A stretch of 43,121 nt of DNA from positions 1-43,121 of the forward strand of contig DXAC01000077.1 in the NCBI GenBank assembly GCA_019117205.1, given 5' to 3'. Made by a program: the position numbers and the translations under genes. This stretch comes from Candidatus Allofournierella merdigallinarum (lineage in GTDB: Bacteria > Bacillota > Clostridia > Oscillospirales > Ruminococcaceae). Below, in pieces: positions 7,442 to 15,056 of the stretch (the first letter of the stretch is position 1; each line of letters begins with the position of its first letter). The notes below the pieces were generated by a model. That model had not been told where the DNA came from, ran no database searches, and worked only from the letters and a program-made list of their open reading frames with translations.

Positions 7442-9046
7442 ATGGAACTGTATCGTGTCCTTTTGGCAGACGACGAGGCGGAGATCCGCCAGGGCATCAG
7501 CCGCAAGATCGACTGGGCGGCCCGGGGCTTCGAGCTGGCGGGGGAGGCGGAGAACGGCGCCGAGGCGCTGGAGCTGGCGGAGCAGATCCGCCCGGACGTG
7601 GTGCTCACCGACATCAAAATGCCATTCATGGACGGTCTGGAACTCTGCCGGCGGCTGCGGCGCACCCTGCCCGCCGCCAAGCTGGTGGTGTTTTCCGGCT
7701 TCGACGAGTTCGAGTACGCCCGCCAGGCTGTGAGCATGGGGGTGTCCGAGTACATCATGAAGCCCATCAACGCCCGGGAGCTGGAGGAGGTGCTGGAGAG
7801 CCTGCGGGCCCAGCTGGAGGCCCAGCGCCAGCAGCGGCGGGACATGGAGACCCTGCGCCGCCGCTATGAGGAGAGCCTGCCGGTGCTGCGGGAGCTGTTC
7901 TTCGCCCGCATGTTGGACGGCCGCATCCCCCCGGACCAGCTGGCCGAGCGGGCCGCCCGCTACGAGCTGGAGCTGCCCGGCGGGCCCTGGGGCGCGGCGC
8001 TGGTGTCCATGGACCTGCCCGCCTCCGGCCAAAGCGCCGAGCGGGACGAGCTGCTGCTGCTCTCGGTGCGCTCGTTTGTGGAGGAACATTTCGAGCTGCC
8101 CGGCTGCTGGCTGCGGGCGCTGCTCCACAACGACGCGGTGGCCATTCTGGCGGGCCTGGAAAGCGCCGACCAGCTCTATCCGCTGATGGCGGAGCTGGAG
8201 CGGCTGTGCGCGCTGGCGCCCAGTTGCCTGGGGCTTCGCCTCACGGTGGGGCTGGGCCGGCCGGTGGCGGAGGCGGGCCAGCTGGGCCTTTCCATGGAGG
8301 GCGCCCGCAGCGCCCTGGACTACCGGCTGCTCATGGGCGGCGGCCGGGTGCTTTACATCGGCGACCTGGAGCCGGACGCCAGCCTGCGCCTTTCGCTGGA
8401 CGACGAGGACCAGCGGGCCCTGGCCACGGCGGTGAAACTGGGCACCGAACAGCAGCTGGACACCACCGTCCACGACCTGGTGGAGCGGATGCGGGCCAGC
8501 CGGCTGCCCCCCGCCCAGTGCCAGCTCTATGTGCTGGAGATCGTCACCTGCCTGGTGCGGCTGGCCCGCTCGGGCGGGGTGGAGGTGGAGGACGTGTTCG
8601 GGCCGGGCTTTGCCGGGGCGGTGCCCGCGGCGGAGCTGGCCAGCCTGGAGCGGCTGGGGGAGTGGCTCACCGCGCGCTGCCGCCGCCTGCGGGAGCTGCT
8701 GGGCCGCCGGCGCACCGACAGCACCGGCCGCACGGTGGAGGCGGCCAAGGCGTTCATCGCCGACCACTTTGCCGACAGCGAGCTGGGGGTGGAAACGGTG
8801 TGCGCCCATCTGCACCTGTCGCCCACCTACTTTTCCACCCTGTTCAAGCGGGAAACGGGCAAGAGCTTCACCGCCTGGGTCACCGACCTGCGGATGGCCG
8901 AGGCGGCCCGCCTTTTGCGCCAGACCGACGAGAAGACCTATCTCATCGCCGAGAAGACCGGTTACATTGACCCGAATTATTTCAGCTATGTGTTTAAGCG
9001 TCGCTACGGCGTGACCCCCTCCAGGTACCGGGCGGGGGAGGGCTGA
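7442..9046 (+). CDS. Response regulator with AraC-type DNA-binding domain (YesN-like)
   Basis: This 534-residue cytoplasmic regulator has a receiver domain at residues 1-120 with acidic residues at DDE, phosphoacceptor Asp57 (VVLTDIKMP), Ser/Thr region FSGFDEF and Lys107 (EYIMKP). A middle region of about 300 residues is characteristic of long YesN proteins. The two helix-turn-helix AraC domain occupies the last 100 residues (LHLSPTYFSTLFKRETGKSF and TGYIDPNYFSYVFKRRYG). It should be phosphorylated by the kinase encoded 36 bases downstream and bind direct repeats upstream of target promoters, most obviously mglB. It has its own promoter. The sugar-binding neighbours suggest it controls the Mgl operon. 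Confidence 0.92.
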   Translation: MELYRVLLADDEAEIRQGISRKIDWAARGFELAGEAENGAEALELAEQIRPDVVLTDIKMPFMDGLELCRRLRRTLPAAKLVVFSGFDEFEYARQAVSMGVSEYIMKPINARELEEVLESLRAQLEAQRQQRRDMETLRRRYEESLPVLRELFFARMLDGRIPPDQLAERAARYELELPGGPWGAALVSMDLPASGQSAERDELLLLSVRSFVEEHFELPGCWLRALLHNDAVAILAGLESADQLYPLMAELERLCALAPSCLGLRLTVGLGRPVAEAGQLGLSMEGARSALDYRLLMGGGRVLYIGDLEPDASLRLSLDDEDQRALATAVKLGTEQQLDTTVHDLVERMRASRLPPAQCQLYVLEIVTCLVRLARSGGVEVEDVFGPGFAGAVPAAELASLERLGEWLTARCRRLRELLGRRRTDSTGRTVEAAKAFIADHFADSELGVETVCAHLHLSPTYFSTLFKRETGKSFTAWVTDLRMAEAARLLRQTDEKTYLIAEKTGYIDPNYFSYVFKRRYGVTPSRYRAGEG

Positions 9047-9081
9047 CGGCGGCAATTTTCCACGAAGGGAGAGGGCCTCGC

Positions 9082-10899
9082 GTGAAAAAACTCTTTGCCC
9101 GGGCGGCGGCGCGGCTGGCCAGGCGCTACCGCACCATGAGCATCCAGATGGTCATCTCCCTGTCCTTTACGGCGGTGGCGGTGACCGGCATGGCCCTGAT
9201 GGGCCTGAGCCTGGTCTGGCGCTTTTCCGCCGGCGCGGAGGAGCTGGCCAACGAGAACACCCGGCGGGTGCTCAGCCAGGTGAACATGAACCTGGACAGC
9301 TACCTGCGCCGGATGATGCGGGTGAGCGACGCCATGTACTACCAGGTCATCAAAAACACCGACCTGGAATCCGAGCGGCTGGAGCCGGGCATGGAGCTGC
9401 TCTACGAGGAGAACCGGGACGAACTGGTCTCCATCGCCGTCTTTGACGGCCAGGGCGCCCTGGTGGCGGGCACCCCCCTCAACGCCCTCAAAGCGGGGGC
9501 CGACCCCGCCTCCTCCGACTGGTATCAGGCGGCCCTGGACCGGATGGAAAACCTGCACTTTTCCGCCCCCCACATCCAGAACCTCTTTGAAGACCCGGAC
9601 TACGGCTACCGGTGGGTGGTCTCCCTGAGCCGCTATGTGCAGCTTACCCGGGCGGGCATCACATACAGCGGCGTGCTGCTGGTGGACATGAGCTTTTCCG
9701 GCATCGAGCAGGTCTGCCGGGACGTGGAGCTCACCAACGGGGGCTATCTCTACCTCACCGACGCGGCGGGGGAGCTGATCTACCACCCCCGCCAGCAGCT
9801 GATCTACGCCGGCCTTGCCGCCGAGAACAACCTGGCCGCCGCCGCTTTGGCGGACGGCACCCACCAGGAGACGTTCGGGGGCGAGGAGCGGCTGGTCACC
9901 GTGAAAACGGTGGGCTACACCGGCTGGAAGCTGGTGGGGGTGGTGCCCCGGGCCGGCGCGGGGGACGACGGGGGCTACACCTTTTTGTTCGGCCTGTCCA
10001 TGCTGCTCTTCTCCGCCTTTCTGCTGGCCTTTTTGAACTTCCGCATCTCCGCGCGCATCTCCGACCCCATCCGCCGGCTGGAGCAGTCGGTGAAAGAGCT
10101 GGAGGCGGGGGCCGAGCAGGTGGTCATCCGGGAGGACGGCTGCTACGAGGTGCGCCGGCTGGCCCACTCCATCGCCTCCATGGTGTCCACCATGCGTCAC
10201 CTGATGGATGACATCATCCGCCAGGAGCAGCAGAAGCGCCGCAGCGAGCTGGAGGTGCTGCAAAGCCAGATCAACCCCCACTTCCTCTACAACACCCTGG
10301 ACTCGGTGATCTGGATGACCGAGGCCGGCCGCTACGAGGAGGCCATCCAGATGGTCACCTCCCTGGCCCGGCTGTTCCGCATCTCCCTGAGCCGGGGCGA
10401 CAGCCTTATCCCCCTCACCGAGGAACTGGAGCACGCCCGCCACTATATGACCATCCAGCAGATCCGCTACCGGGACAAGTTCTCCACCCGGATCAGCGCC
10501 CAGCCGGACACCCGGCAGCTGTACACCCTCAAGCTCATCGTTCAGCCCCTTTTGGAGAACGCCATCTACCACGGCATGGCCGGCTGCGAGGAGGACGGGC
10601 GGATCACCGTCACCGCGAAGCGGGAGGGGGACGACCTGGTGATCGACGTGTCGGACAACGGCACCGGTATGCCCCCGGAGGTGGCAAAGGGCCTTTTGGA
10701 TGAAAACCGGCCCCAGACCCGCACCAGCGGTTCGGGCATCGGGGTGCGCAACGTCCACCGGCGCATCCGGCTCACCTTTGGCGAGCGGTACGGCCTGGAG
10801 GTGTTCAGCGAGCCGGACGAGGGCACCACCGTGCGGATCCGGCTGCCTTTGATCACCGCGGAGGACGCGGCGCGGCTGCAACGGGAGGACAAGCCATGA
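9082..10899 (+). CDS. Sensor histidine kinase, YesM/LytS-like
   Basis: This 605-residue membrane kinase starts at GTG 9082, with GAAGGGAGAGG upstream. A first transmembrane helix at about residues 24-50 and a second at about 300-322 enclose an extracytoplasmic dCache-like sensor of roughly 250 residues. A HAMP linker follows, then the His_kinase domain with QINPHFLYNTLDS (His400) and a HATPase domain with LENAIYHG, DNGTGMP and GSGIGVRNV. YesM-type kinases phosphorylate YesN-type regulators; the partner is the gene just upstream. Its stop overlaps the start of a periplasmic-binding protein gene by four bases (ATGA). This supports a sensory complex in which a sugar-loaded binding protein contacts the extracytoplasmic domain, as shown for XylFII-LytS in Clostridium beijerinckii. 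Confidence 0.92.
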   Translation: MKKLFARAAARLARRYRTMSIQMVISLSFTAVAVTGMALMGLSLVWRFSAGAEELANENTRRVLSQVNMNLDSYLRRMMRVSDAMYYQVIKNTDLESERLEPGMELLYEENRDELVSIAVFDGQGALVAGTPLNALKAGADPASSDWYQAALDRMENLHFSAPHIQNLFEDPDYGYRWVVSLSRYVQLTRAGITYSGVLLVDMSFSGIEQVCRDVELTNGGYLYLTDAAGELIYHPRQQLIYAGLAAENNLAAAALADGTHQETFGGEERLVTVKTVGYTGWKLVGVVPRAGAGDDGGYTFLFGLSMLLFSAFLLAFLNFRISARISDPIRRLEQSVKELEAGAEQVVIREDGCYEVRRLAHSIASMVSTMRHLMDDIIRQEQQKRRSELEVLQSQINPHFLYNTLDSVIWMTEAGRYEEAIQMVTSLARLFRISLSRGDSLIPLTEELEHARHYMTIQQIRYRDKFSTRISAQPDTRQLYTLKLIVQPLLENAIYHGMAGCEEDGRITVTAKREGDDLVIDVSDNGTGMPPEVAKGLLDENRPQTRTSGSGIGVRNVHRRIRLTFGERYGLEVFSEPDEGTTVRIRLPLITAEDAARLQREDKP

Positions 10900-11819
10900 A
10901 ACACACACGAAACGCGGTGCAGCTGCTGGTACTGTTCGCCCTGGGCGCGGCGGTGGTGCTCAGCGTGGTGCTGCCTCAGCTGCCCTTTGTGGCGCGGGAG
11001 AGCGAGCCGGTGGAGATAACGGTGATCCTGCGCCAGTCGAACAGTTCCGCCTGGAGCAATGCCCGCCTGGGCATGGAGCAGGCGGCGGGCAGCCTGCGGG
11101 CGGAGCTTCGGCTGCTCACCCTCACCGCCGACAACGACGCCGACGAGCAGGCCCAGCTGATGCTTTACGAGGCGGGCCGGGGCGCCGACGCGCTGGTGGT
11201 GGTGCCCGCCGGCTGCCGGCTGCCGGACGCGGGTGTGCCGCTGGTCACGCTGGAATCGGTGGACCCGGCGGCCCGGGCCGCCGTCTGCCCGGACAACGAG
11301 GCCCTGGGCCGGGCGCTGGCCGCCGCCGCCCTGGCGGACGACCCGGCGGGCGAGGTGCTGCTGGTGACCTGCTGCCCCGACAGCGACGGCGCGGCCCGGC
11401 GGCTGGCCGCCGCCCGCGACGCCCTGGAAGCGGCGGGGGTGCCGGTGCGCCAGGTGGACCCCGGGCGGGACGCCGGCGGCCTGGAGGCGCTGCTGTCCGA
11501 CGCCGACGCGGCGGCGGCGCTGCTCCTGGAGCCCCAGGCCACCGAGGCCGCCGCCGAACTCAAGGAGCGGCTGGCACTGCCCATCGCCCTGTACGGGGTG
11601 GGCTCCACCGGGCGCATCGCCGCCTGGCTGGAAAAAGAGGTGCTCAACGCCAGCGCCGTCTGGAGCGATTTCGCCGCCGGCTATCTGGCGGTGGAGCGGG
11701 CGGTGAACGCCGCCCGGGGCCAGGCGTGCGCCGATGAACTGCTGGAATTTGTCATTCTGCGGGGGGAGGATATCTATGCACCGGACAACCAAAAGCTGCT
11801 GTTCCCGGTGGCTTCGTAG
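10896..11819 (+). CDS. Membrane-anchored periplasmic-binding-protein-like sensor component
   Basis: This 307-residue protein has an N-terminal hydrophobic segment (about residues 8-28) with no lipobox cysteine, so it is probably anchored by an uncleaved helix. The rest follows the type I sugar-binding fold (Peripla_BP_4): ITVILRQSNSSAW as the first strand and ligand loop, a GADALVVVPAG turn, CPDNEALGRALA, and a two-lobed pattern to the end. It is shorter and much richer in Ala/Leu than the MglB paralogues, and few ligand residues are recognisable. It overlaps the kinase stop codon by four bases and the next lipoprotein gene by 44 bases. I infer a ligand-sensing partner of the kinase rather than a transport subunit; the ligand is unknown. 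Confidence 0.7.
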   Translation: MKHTRNAVQLLVLFALGAAVVLSVVLPQLPFVARESEPVEITVILRQSNSSAWSNARLGMEQAAGSLRAELRLLTLTADNDADEQAQLMLYEAGRGADALVVVPAGCRLPDAGVPLVTLESVDPAARAAVCPDNEALGRALAAAALADDPAGEVLLVTCCPDSDGAARRLAAARDALEAAGVPVRQVDPGRDAGGLEALLSDADAAAALLLEPQATEAAAELKERLALPIALYGVGSTGRIAAWLEKEVLNASAVWSDFAAGYLAVERAVNAARGQACADELLEFVILRGEDIYAPDNQKLLFPVAS

Positions 11820-12822
11820 GGCGGCGGCCCTTGCCTGCGCCGCCCTGGCCGCCCTGGCCGCCGGCTGCGCCGCCGAGGCTGAGCCTCAGGTGCTGCGGGT
11901 GGGGGTGGCCCTGTACACCCAGGACGACACCTTTATCGCCTCCATCGCCCAGGAGCTGGAGCGGCTGGCCCGGGAACAGGAGCAGACCGGCGGCGTGCGG
12001 ATCGACCTGTCGGTGGTGGACGGGCGGAGCAACCAGACCACCCAGCTGGACCAGATCGACAACCTGATCGGCCGCGGGTGCGACGCGCTGTGCGTCAACA
12101 TCGTGGACCGCACCGCCGCCGCCGTGCTCATCGACAAGGCCCAGACCGCCCAGGTGCCGCTGATCTTCTTCAACCGCCAGCCGGTGGCGGAGGACATCTT
12201 CCGGTGGGAGCGCACCTACTACGTGGGCGCCCGGGCGGAGGAGGGCGGTATGCTTCAGGGCCGGCTGGTGCTGGAGGCCTGGCAGGCCGACCCCGCCCTG
12301 GACCGCAACGGCGACGGGGTGCTGCAATATGTGATGCTGGAGGGGGAGCCCGGCCATCAGGACGCCCTGCTGCGCACCGAGTACGCGGTGAAGACCCTCA
12401 CCGACGCGGGGGTGGAGGTGGAGAAGCTGGCCAGCGACACCGCCAACTGGAAGCGGGGCCAGGCCATGGCCCGCACCCTCCAATGGCTGGAGGAGCTGGG
12501 GGACGGAGTGGAGGTGGTGTTCGCCAACAACGACGACATGGCCCTGGGGGCCATCGACGCCTACCAGCAGACCCAGCGGCCCCTGCCCCTGGTGGTGGGG
12601 GTGGACGCCACCGCCCCGGCCCTGGAGGCGGTGGCCCAGGGCCAGCTCTACGGCACCGTGCTCAACGACAGCAGCGGCATCGCCCGCTCCATGCTGGATC
12701 TGGTGCTGGCCCTGGGGGCGGGGGAGGACCCCGCCGAGACCCTCCCCCTGGAAGAGGGCCACTACATCTGGCTGCCCCACCGGCCGGTCACCGCCCAAAA
12801 CCTGGAGGAGTTCGTCTCCTGA
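11776..12822 (+). CDS. Second MglB paralogue: galactose/glucose-binding lipoprotein, probably sensory
   Basis: This 348-residue lipoprotein starts at ATG 11776 with GGGGGGAGGA upstream, inside the preceding gene. Its signal peptide ends in LAAGC (Cys31). It is closer to E. coli MglB at the ligand site than the transport-linked MglB: YTQDDTF gives the Asp and stacking Phe, and FFNRQ the Asn. GEPGHQDALLR supplies His, Asp and Arg, then come the Trp of ANWKRG, the Asn of ANNDD and the Asp of VGVDAT. The calcium loop DRNGDGVLQ is also intact. It is last in the kinase operon, with no permease after it. I infer that it senses galactose or glucose for the kinase, or feeds the mglAC transporter as an alternative binding protein. 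Confidence 0.85.
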   Translation: MHRTTKSCCSRWLRRAAALACAALAALAAGCAAEAEPQVLRVGVALYTQDDTFIASIAQELERLAREQEQTGGVRIDLSVVDGRSNQTTQLDQIDNLIGRGCDALCVNIVDRTAAAVLIDKAQTAQVPLIFFNRQPVAEDIFRWERTYYVGARAEEGGMLQGRLVLEAWQADPALDRNGDGVLQYVMLEGEPGHQDALLRTEYAVKTLTDAGVEVEKLASDTANWKRGQAMARTLQWLEELGDGVEVVFANNDDMALGAIDAYQQTQRPLPLVVGVDATAPALEAVAQGQLYGTVLNDSSGIARSMLDLVLALGAGEDPAETLPLEEGHYIWLPHRPVTAQNLEEFVS

Positions 12823-12884
12823 CGGCCTGCCGCCGCGGCTTTTCGCCGGCCCGGGCCCCAATGTAAAATTTCCCGCCTACCCTC

Positions 12885-12913
12885 TTCACAAGCGGCGGGG
12901 GATGGTGTATACT
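12885..12913 (+). promoter_or_regulatory. Sigma-A promoter for ktrB-ktrA
   Basis: TTCACA (12885-12890) and TATACT (12908-12913) are separated by 17 bases. A leader of about 65 bases with G+C-rich hairpin potential follows before ktrB. This leader is too short for a ydaO-type c-di-AMP riboswitch. Confidence 0.75.
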
Positions 12914-12987
12914 ATGGGGTATCATCCCGGCCCGGGCGGCCGGGAAACAGCCGGGGCCGCCCCGGCGGGAAAACGGAGGCCTTATCT

Positions 12988-14319
12988 ATGGACAAAAAGC
13001 CGTTGGCGCGGCTGTCCCCCTTTCAAAGCATCATCCTGCTCTTCGCGGCGGTGATCCTGGCGGGCGGCGTTCTGCTGAGCCTGCCCATCTCCAGCCAAAG
13101 CCGCCAGTTCACCCCGTTCAACGAGGCGTTGTTCACCGCCACCTCGGCGGTGTGCGTCACCGGGCTGGTGGTGCGCGACACCGCCAGCCACTGGTCGGCC
13201 TTTGGCCAGGGCGTCATCCTGGCGCTGATCCAGATCGGCGGCCTGGGGGTGGTCACGGTGGCCGCCTCTTTCGCCCTGGTGTCCGGCCGGCGCATCTCAC
13301 TGATGCAGCGGGGCACCATGCAGGAGGCCATGGCCGCCCCTCAGGTGGGGGGCGTGGTGCGGCTCACCGGCTTTATCCTGCGGTCGGTGTTCGCGGTGGA
13401 GGCGGTGGGCGCTGCCTGCCTGGCGCCGGTGTTCGTCCGGGACTTCGGCCTGCGGGGGCTGTGGATGGCCCTGTTCCACTCGATCTCCGCTTTCTGCAAC
13501 GCCGGCTTCGACCTGCTGGGCAGCCCCGGCGCGGAGTATGTCTCCCTTACCGGCTACCGCACCGACCCGGTGGTGAACCTGGTCATCATGTTCCTCATCG
13601 TGCTGGGGGGCCTGGGCTTCCTCACCTGGGACGACGTGCGCGCCCACCGGCTGCACCTGCGCCGCTACCGGATGCAGAGCAAGGTCATCCTGGTCACCAC
13701 CGGGCTGCTGCTGGCGCTGCCGGCGGCGTGGTTCTACTTCTTCGAGTTTGCCGGCGCGGCGCCCGCCGAGCGGGTGTGGCTGAGCCTGTTCCAGTCGGTG
13801 ACGCCCCGCACCGCCGGCTTCAACACCGCCGACCTGGCCGCCCTCAGCGGGCTGGCCCAGGCGGTGACCATCGTGCTGATGCTCATCGGCGGCTCTCCCG
13901 GCTCCACCGCCGGCGGCATGAAGACCACCACCCTGGCGGTGCTCATCGCCAACGCGGTGGCGGTGTTCCACCGCCGGGACGAGGGCCACTACTTCGGCCG
14001 GCGCATCGCCGCCAAGGCCGCCTGCGACGCGGCGGCCATCCTGCTGATCTACCTCACCCTGTTTTTTGGCGGCGGCTTTATCATCAGCTCGGTGGAGGGG
14101 CTGCCCCTGTCCGCCTGCCTGTTCGAAACCGCCTCGGCGGTGGGCACGGTGGGCCTCACCCTGGGCATCACCCCCCAGCTGGGAGGCGTGTCCCAAGCGG
14201 TGCTCATCCTGCTCATGTTCATCGGCCGGGTGGGTGGCCTCACTCTGATCTGGGCGGCGCTGGCGGGCTCTTCCAAGGTGAACAGCCGCCTGCCGCTGGA
14301 CCGCATCACCATCGGTTAA
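12988..14319 (+). CDS. ktrB: Potassium uptake channel subunit KtrB/TrkH
   Basis: This 443-residue protein of the SKT (Trk/Ktr/HKT) family is the membrane pore for Na+- or H+-coupled K+ uptake. The four pore loops with their filter glycines are visible: TSAVCVTGL (about residues 51-59), SAFCNAGFD (about 170), TPRTAGFNT (about 272) and SAVGTVGLTLG (about 385). SPGSTAGGMKT in the third repeat is a family hallmark. Length and the adjacent small cytoplasmic subunit favour KtrB over TrkH. ACGGAGG lies upstream of ATG 12988. It is followed 19 bases later by ktrA in a two-gene operon with its own promoter, unrelated to the sugar genes around it. Confidence 0.93.
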   Translation: MDKKPLARLSPFQSIILLFAAVILAGGVLLSLPISSQSRQFTPFNEALFTATSAVCVTGLVVRDTASHWSAFGQGVILALIQIGGLGVVTVAASFALVSGRRISLMQRGTMQEAMAAPQVGGVVRLTGFILRSVFAVEAVGAACLAPVFVRDFGLRGLWMALFHSISAFCNAGFDLLGSPGAEYVSLTGYRTDPVVNLVIMFLIVLGGLGFLTWDDVRAHRLHLRRYRMQSKVILVTTGLLLALPAAWFYFFEFAGAAPAERVWLSLFQSVTPRTAGFNTADLAALSGLAQAVTIVLMLIGGSPGSTAGGMKTTTLAVLIANAVAVFHRRDEGHYFGRRIAAKAACDAAAILLIYLTLFFGGGFIISSVEGLPLSACLFETASAVGTVGLTLGITPQLGGVSQAVLILLMFIGRVGGLTLIWAALAGSSKVNSRLPLDRITIG

Positions 14320-14338
14320 AAAAGAAAGGAAGATCCAA

Positions 14339-14986
14339 ATGAAAGCCTTTTTGCTCATCGGTCTGGGCCGTTTCGGCCGCCACCTGGCCGAACAGCTCAA
14401 CGCCCAGGGCCATCAGGTCATGGCGGTGGACGAAAACGAGGAGCGGGTGAACCAGGTGCTCAACATCGTCACCAACGCCCAGATCGGCGACTCCACCAAC
14501 CCGGAGTTCCTGGCGGAGTTGGGGGTGGGCAACTACGACGTGTGCATCGTGGCCATCAGCGACGATTTCCAGAGCTCGCTGGAGACCGCCTCCCTGCTCA
14601 AGGAGATGGGCGCCCGCAAGGTGGTGGCCCGGGCCCAGCGGGACGTGCAGGCCAAGTTCCTTTTGCGCAACGGGGCGGACGAGGTGCTCTACCCGGAAAA
14701 GCAGCTGGCAAAGTGGGCGGCGGTGCGCTATGGCTCCGACCACCTGTTCGACTACATTGAGCTGGACGCCAGCAACGCCATCGTGGAGGTGTCGGTGCCC
14801 GAGGAGTGGGCGGGCAAAACGGTGGGCCAGCTGGACATCCGCAAGCGGTACAACATCAACCTGCTGGCGGTGAAGCAGGGCGGGACTATCAACACCACCG
14901 TGACCCCCGACACCCTGCTGCCGGCGGACGCGAACCTGCTGGCGCTGGGGGAGTACAAGGCGCTGAAAAAGTGCTTCCATGTGTAA
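14339..14986 (+). CDS. ktrA: Potassium uptake regulatory subunit KtrA (RCK domain)
   Basis: At 215 residues it has the normal KtrA length. The RCK_N Rossmann domain begins at once with IGLGRFGRHLAEQL (a GxGxxG nucleotide loop) followed by the acidic ribose-binding end of strand 2 (VDENEE). The RCK_C domain occupies about residues 135-215. It forms the cytoplasmic octameric ring that gates KtrB on ATP/ADP and often c-di-AMP binding. A GAAAGGAAG ribosome binding site precedes ATG 14339. Confidence 0.93.
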   Translation: MKAFLLIGLGRFGRHLAEQLNAQGHQVMAVDENEERVNQVLNIVTNAQIGDSTNPEFLAELGVGNYDVCIVAISDDFQSSLETASLLKEMGARKVVARAQRDVQAKFLLRNGADEVLYPEKQLAKWAAVRYGSDHLFDYIELDASNAIVEVSVPEEWAGKTVGQLDIRKRYNINLLAVKQGGTINTTVTPDTLLPADANLLALGEYKALKKCFHV

Positions 14987-15020
14987 AAAAGAAAAGCCGG
15001 GGCGGCCGCCCTGGCTTTTT
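14986..15020. terminator. Bidirectional terminator between ktrA and the GH2 gene
   Basis: AAAAGCCGGGGCG pairs with CGCCCTGGCTTTT (one G-U), with a T-tract on the plus side and, read on the minus strand, TTTTCTTTTTT. It can end ktrA transcription and also transcription arriving from the minus-strand glycosidase gene. Confidence 0.75.
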
Positions 15021-15024
15021 CGAT

Positions 15025-15055
15025 CGGCCGGCCCCGAGGGGGCCGGCCGTTTTTT
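15025..15055 (+). terminator. Second intrinsic terminator after ktrA
   Basis: CGGCCGGCCCC (15025-15035) pairs perfectly with GGGGCCGGCCG (15039-15049) around GAG and is followed by T6. Confidence 0.85.
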
Positions 15056-15056
15056 G

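Noticed and set aside
7390-12822. Duplication of the regulatory genes at 7.4-12.8 kb and 28.4-32 kb as one ancestral block
   Set aside because: The regulators differ in architecture (534 versus 251 residues), the gene order differs, and the binding proteins belong to different folds (type I versus type II). Shared logic is more likely than direct duplication.
12914-12987. c-di-AMP (ydaO-type) riboswitch upstream of ktrB
   Set aside because: Potassium transporter genes often carry it, but the leader after the predicted start is only about 65 bases and lacks the conserved ydaO core; only simple G+C-rich hairpins are present.
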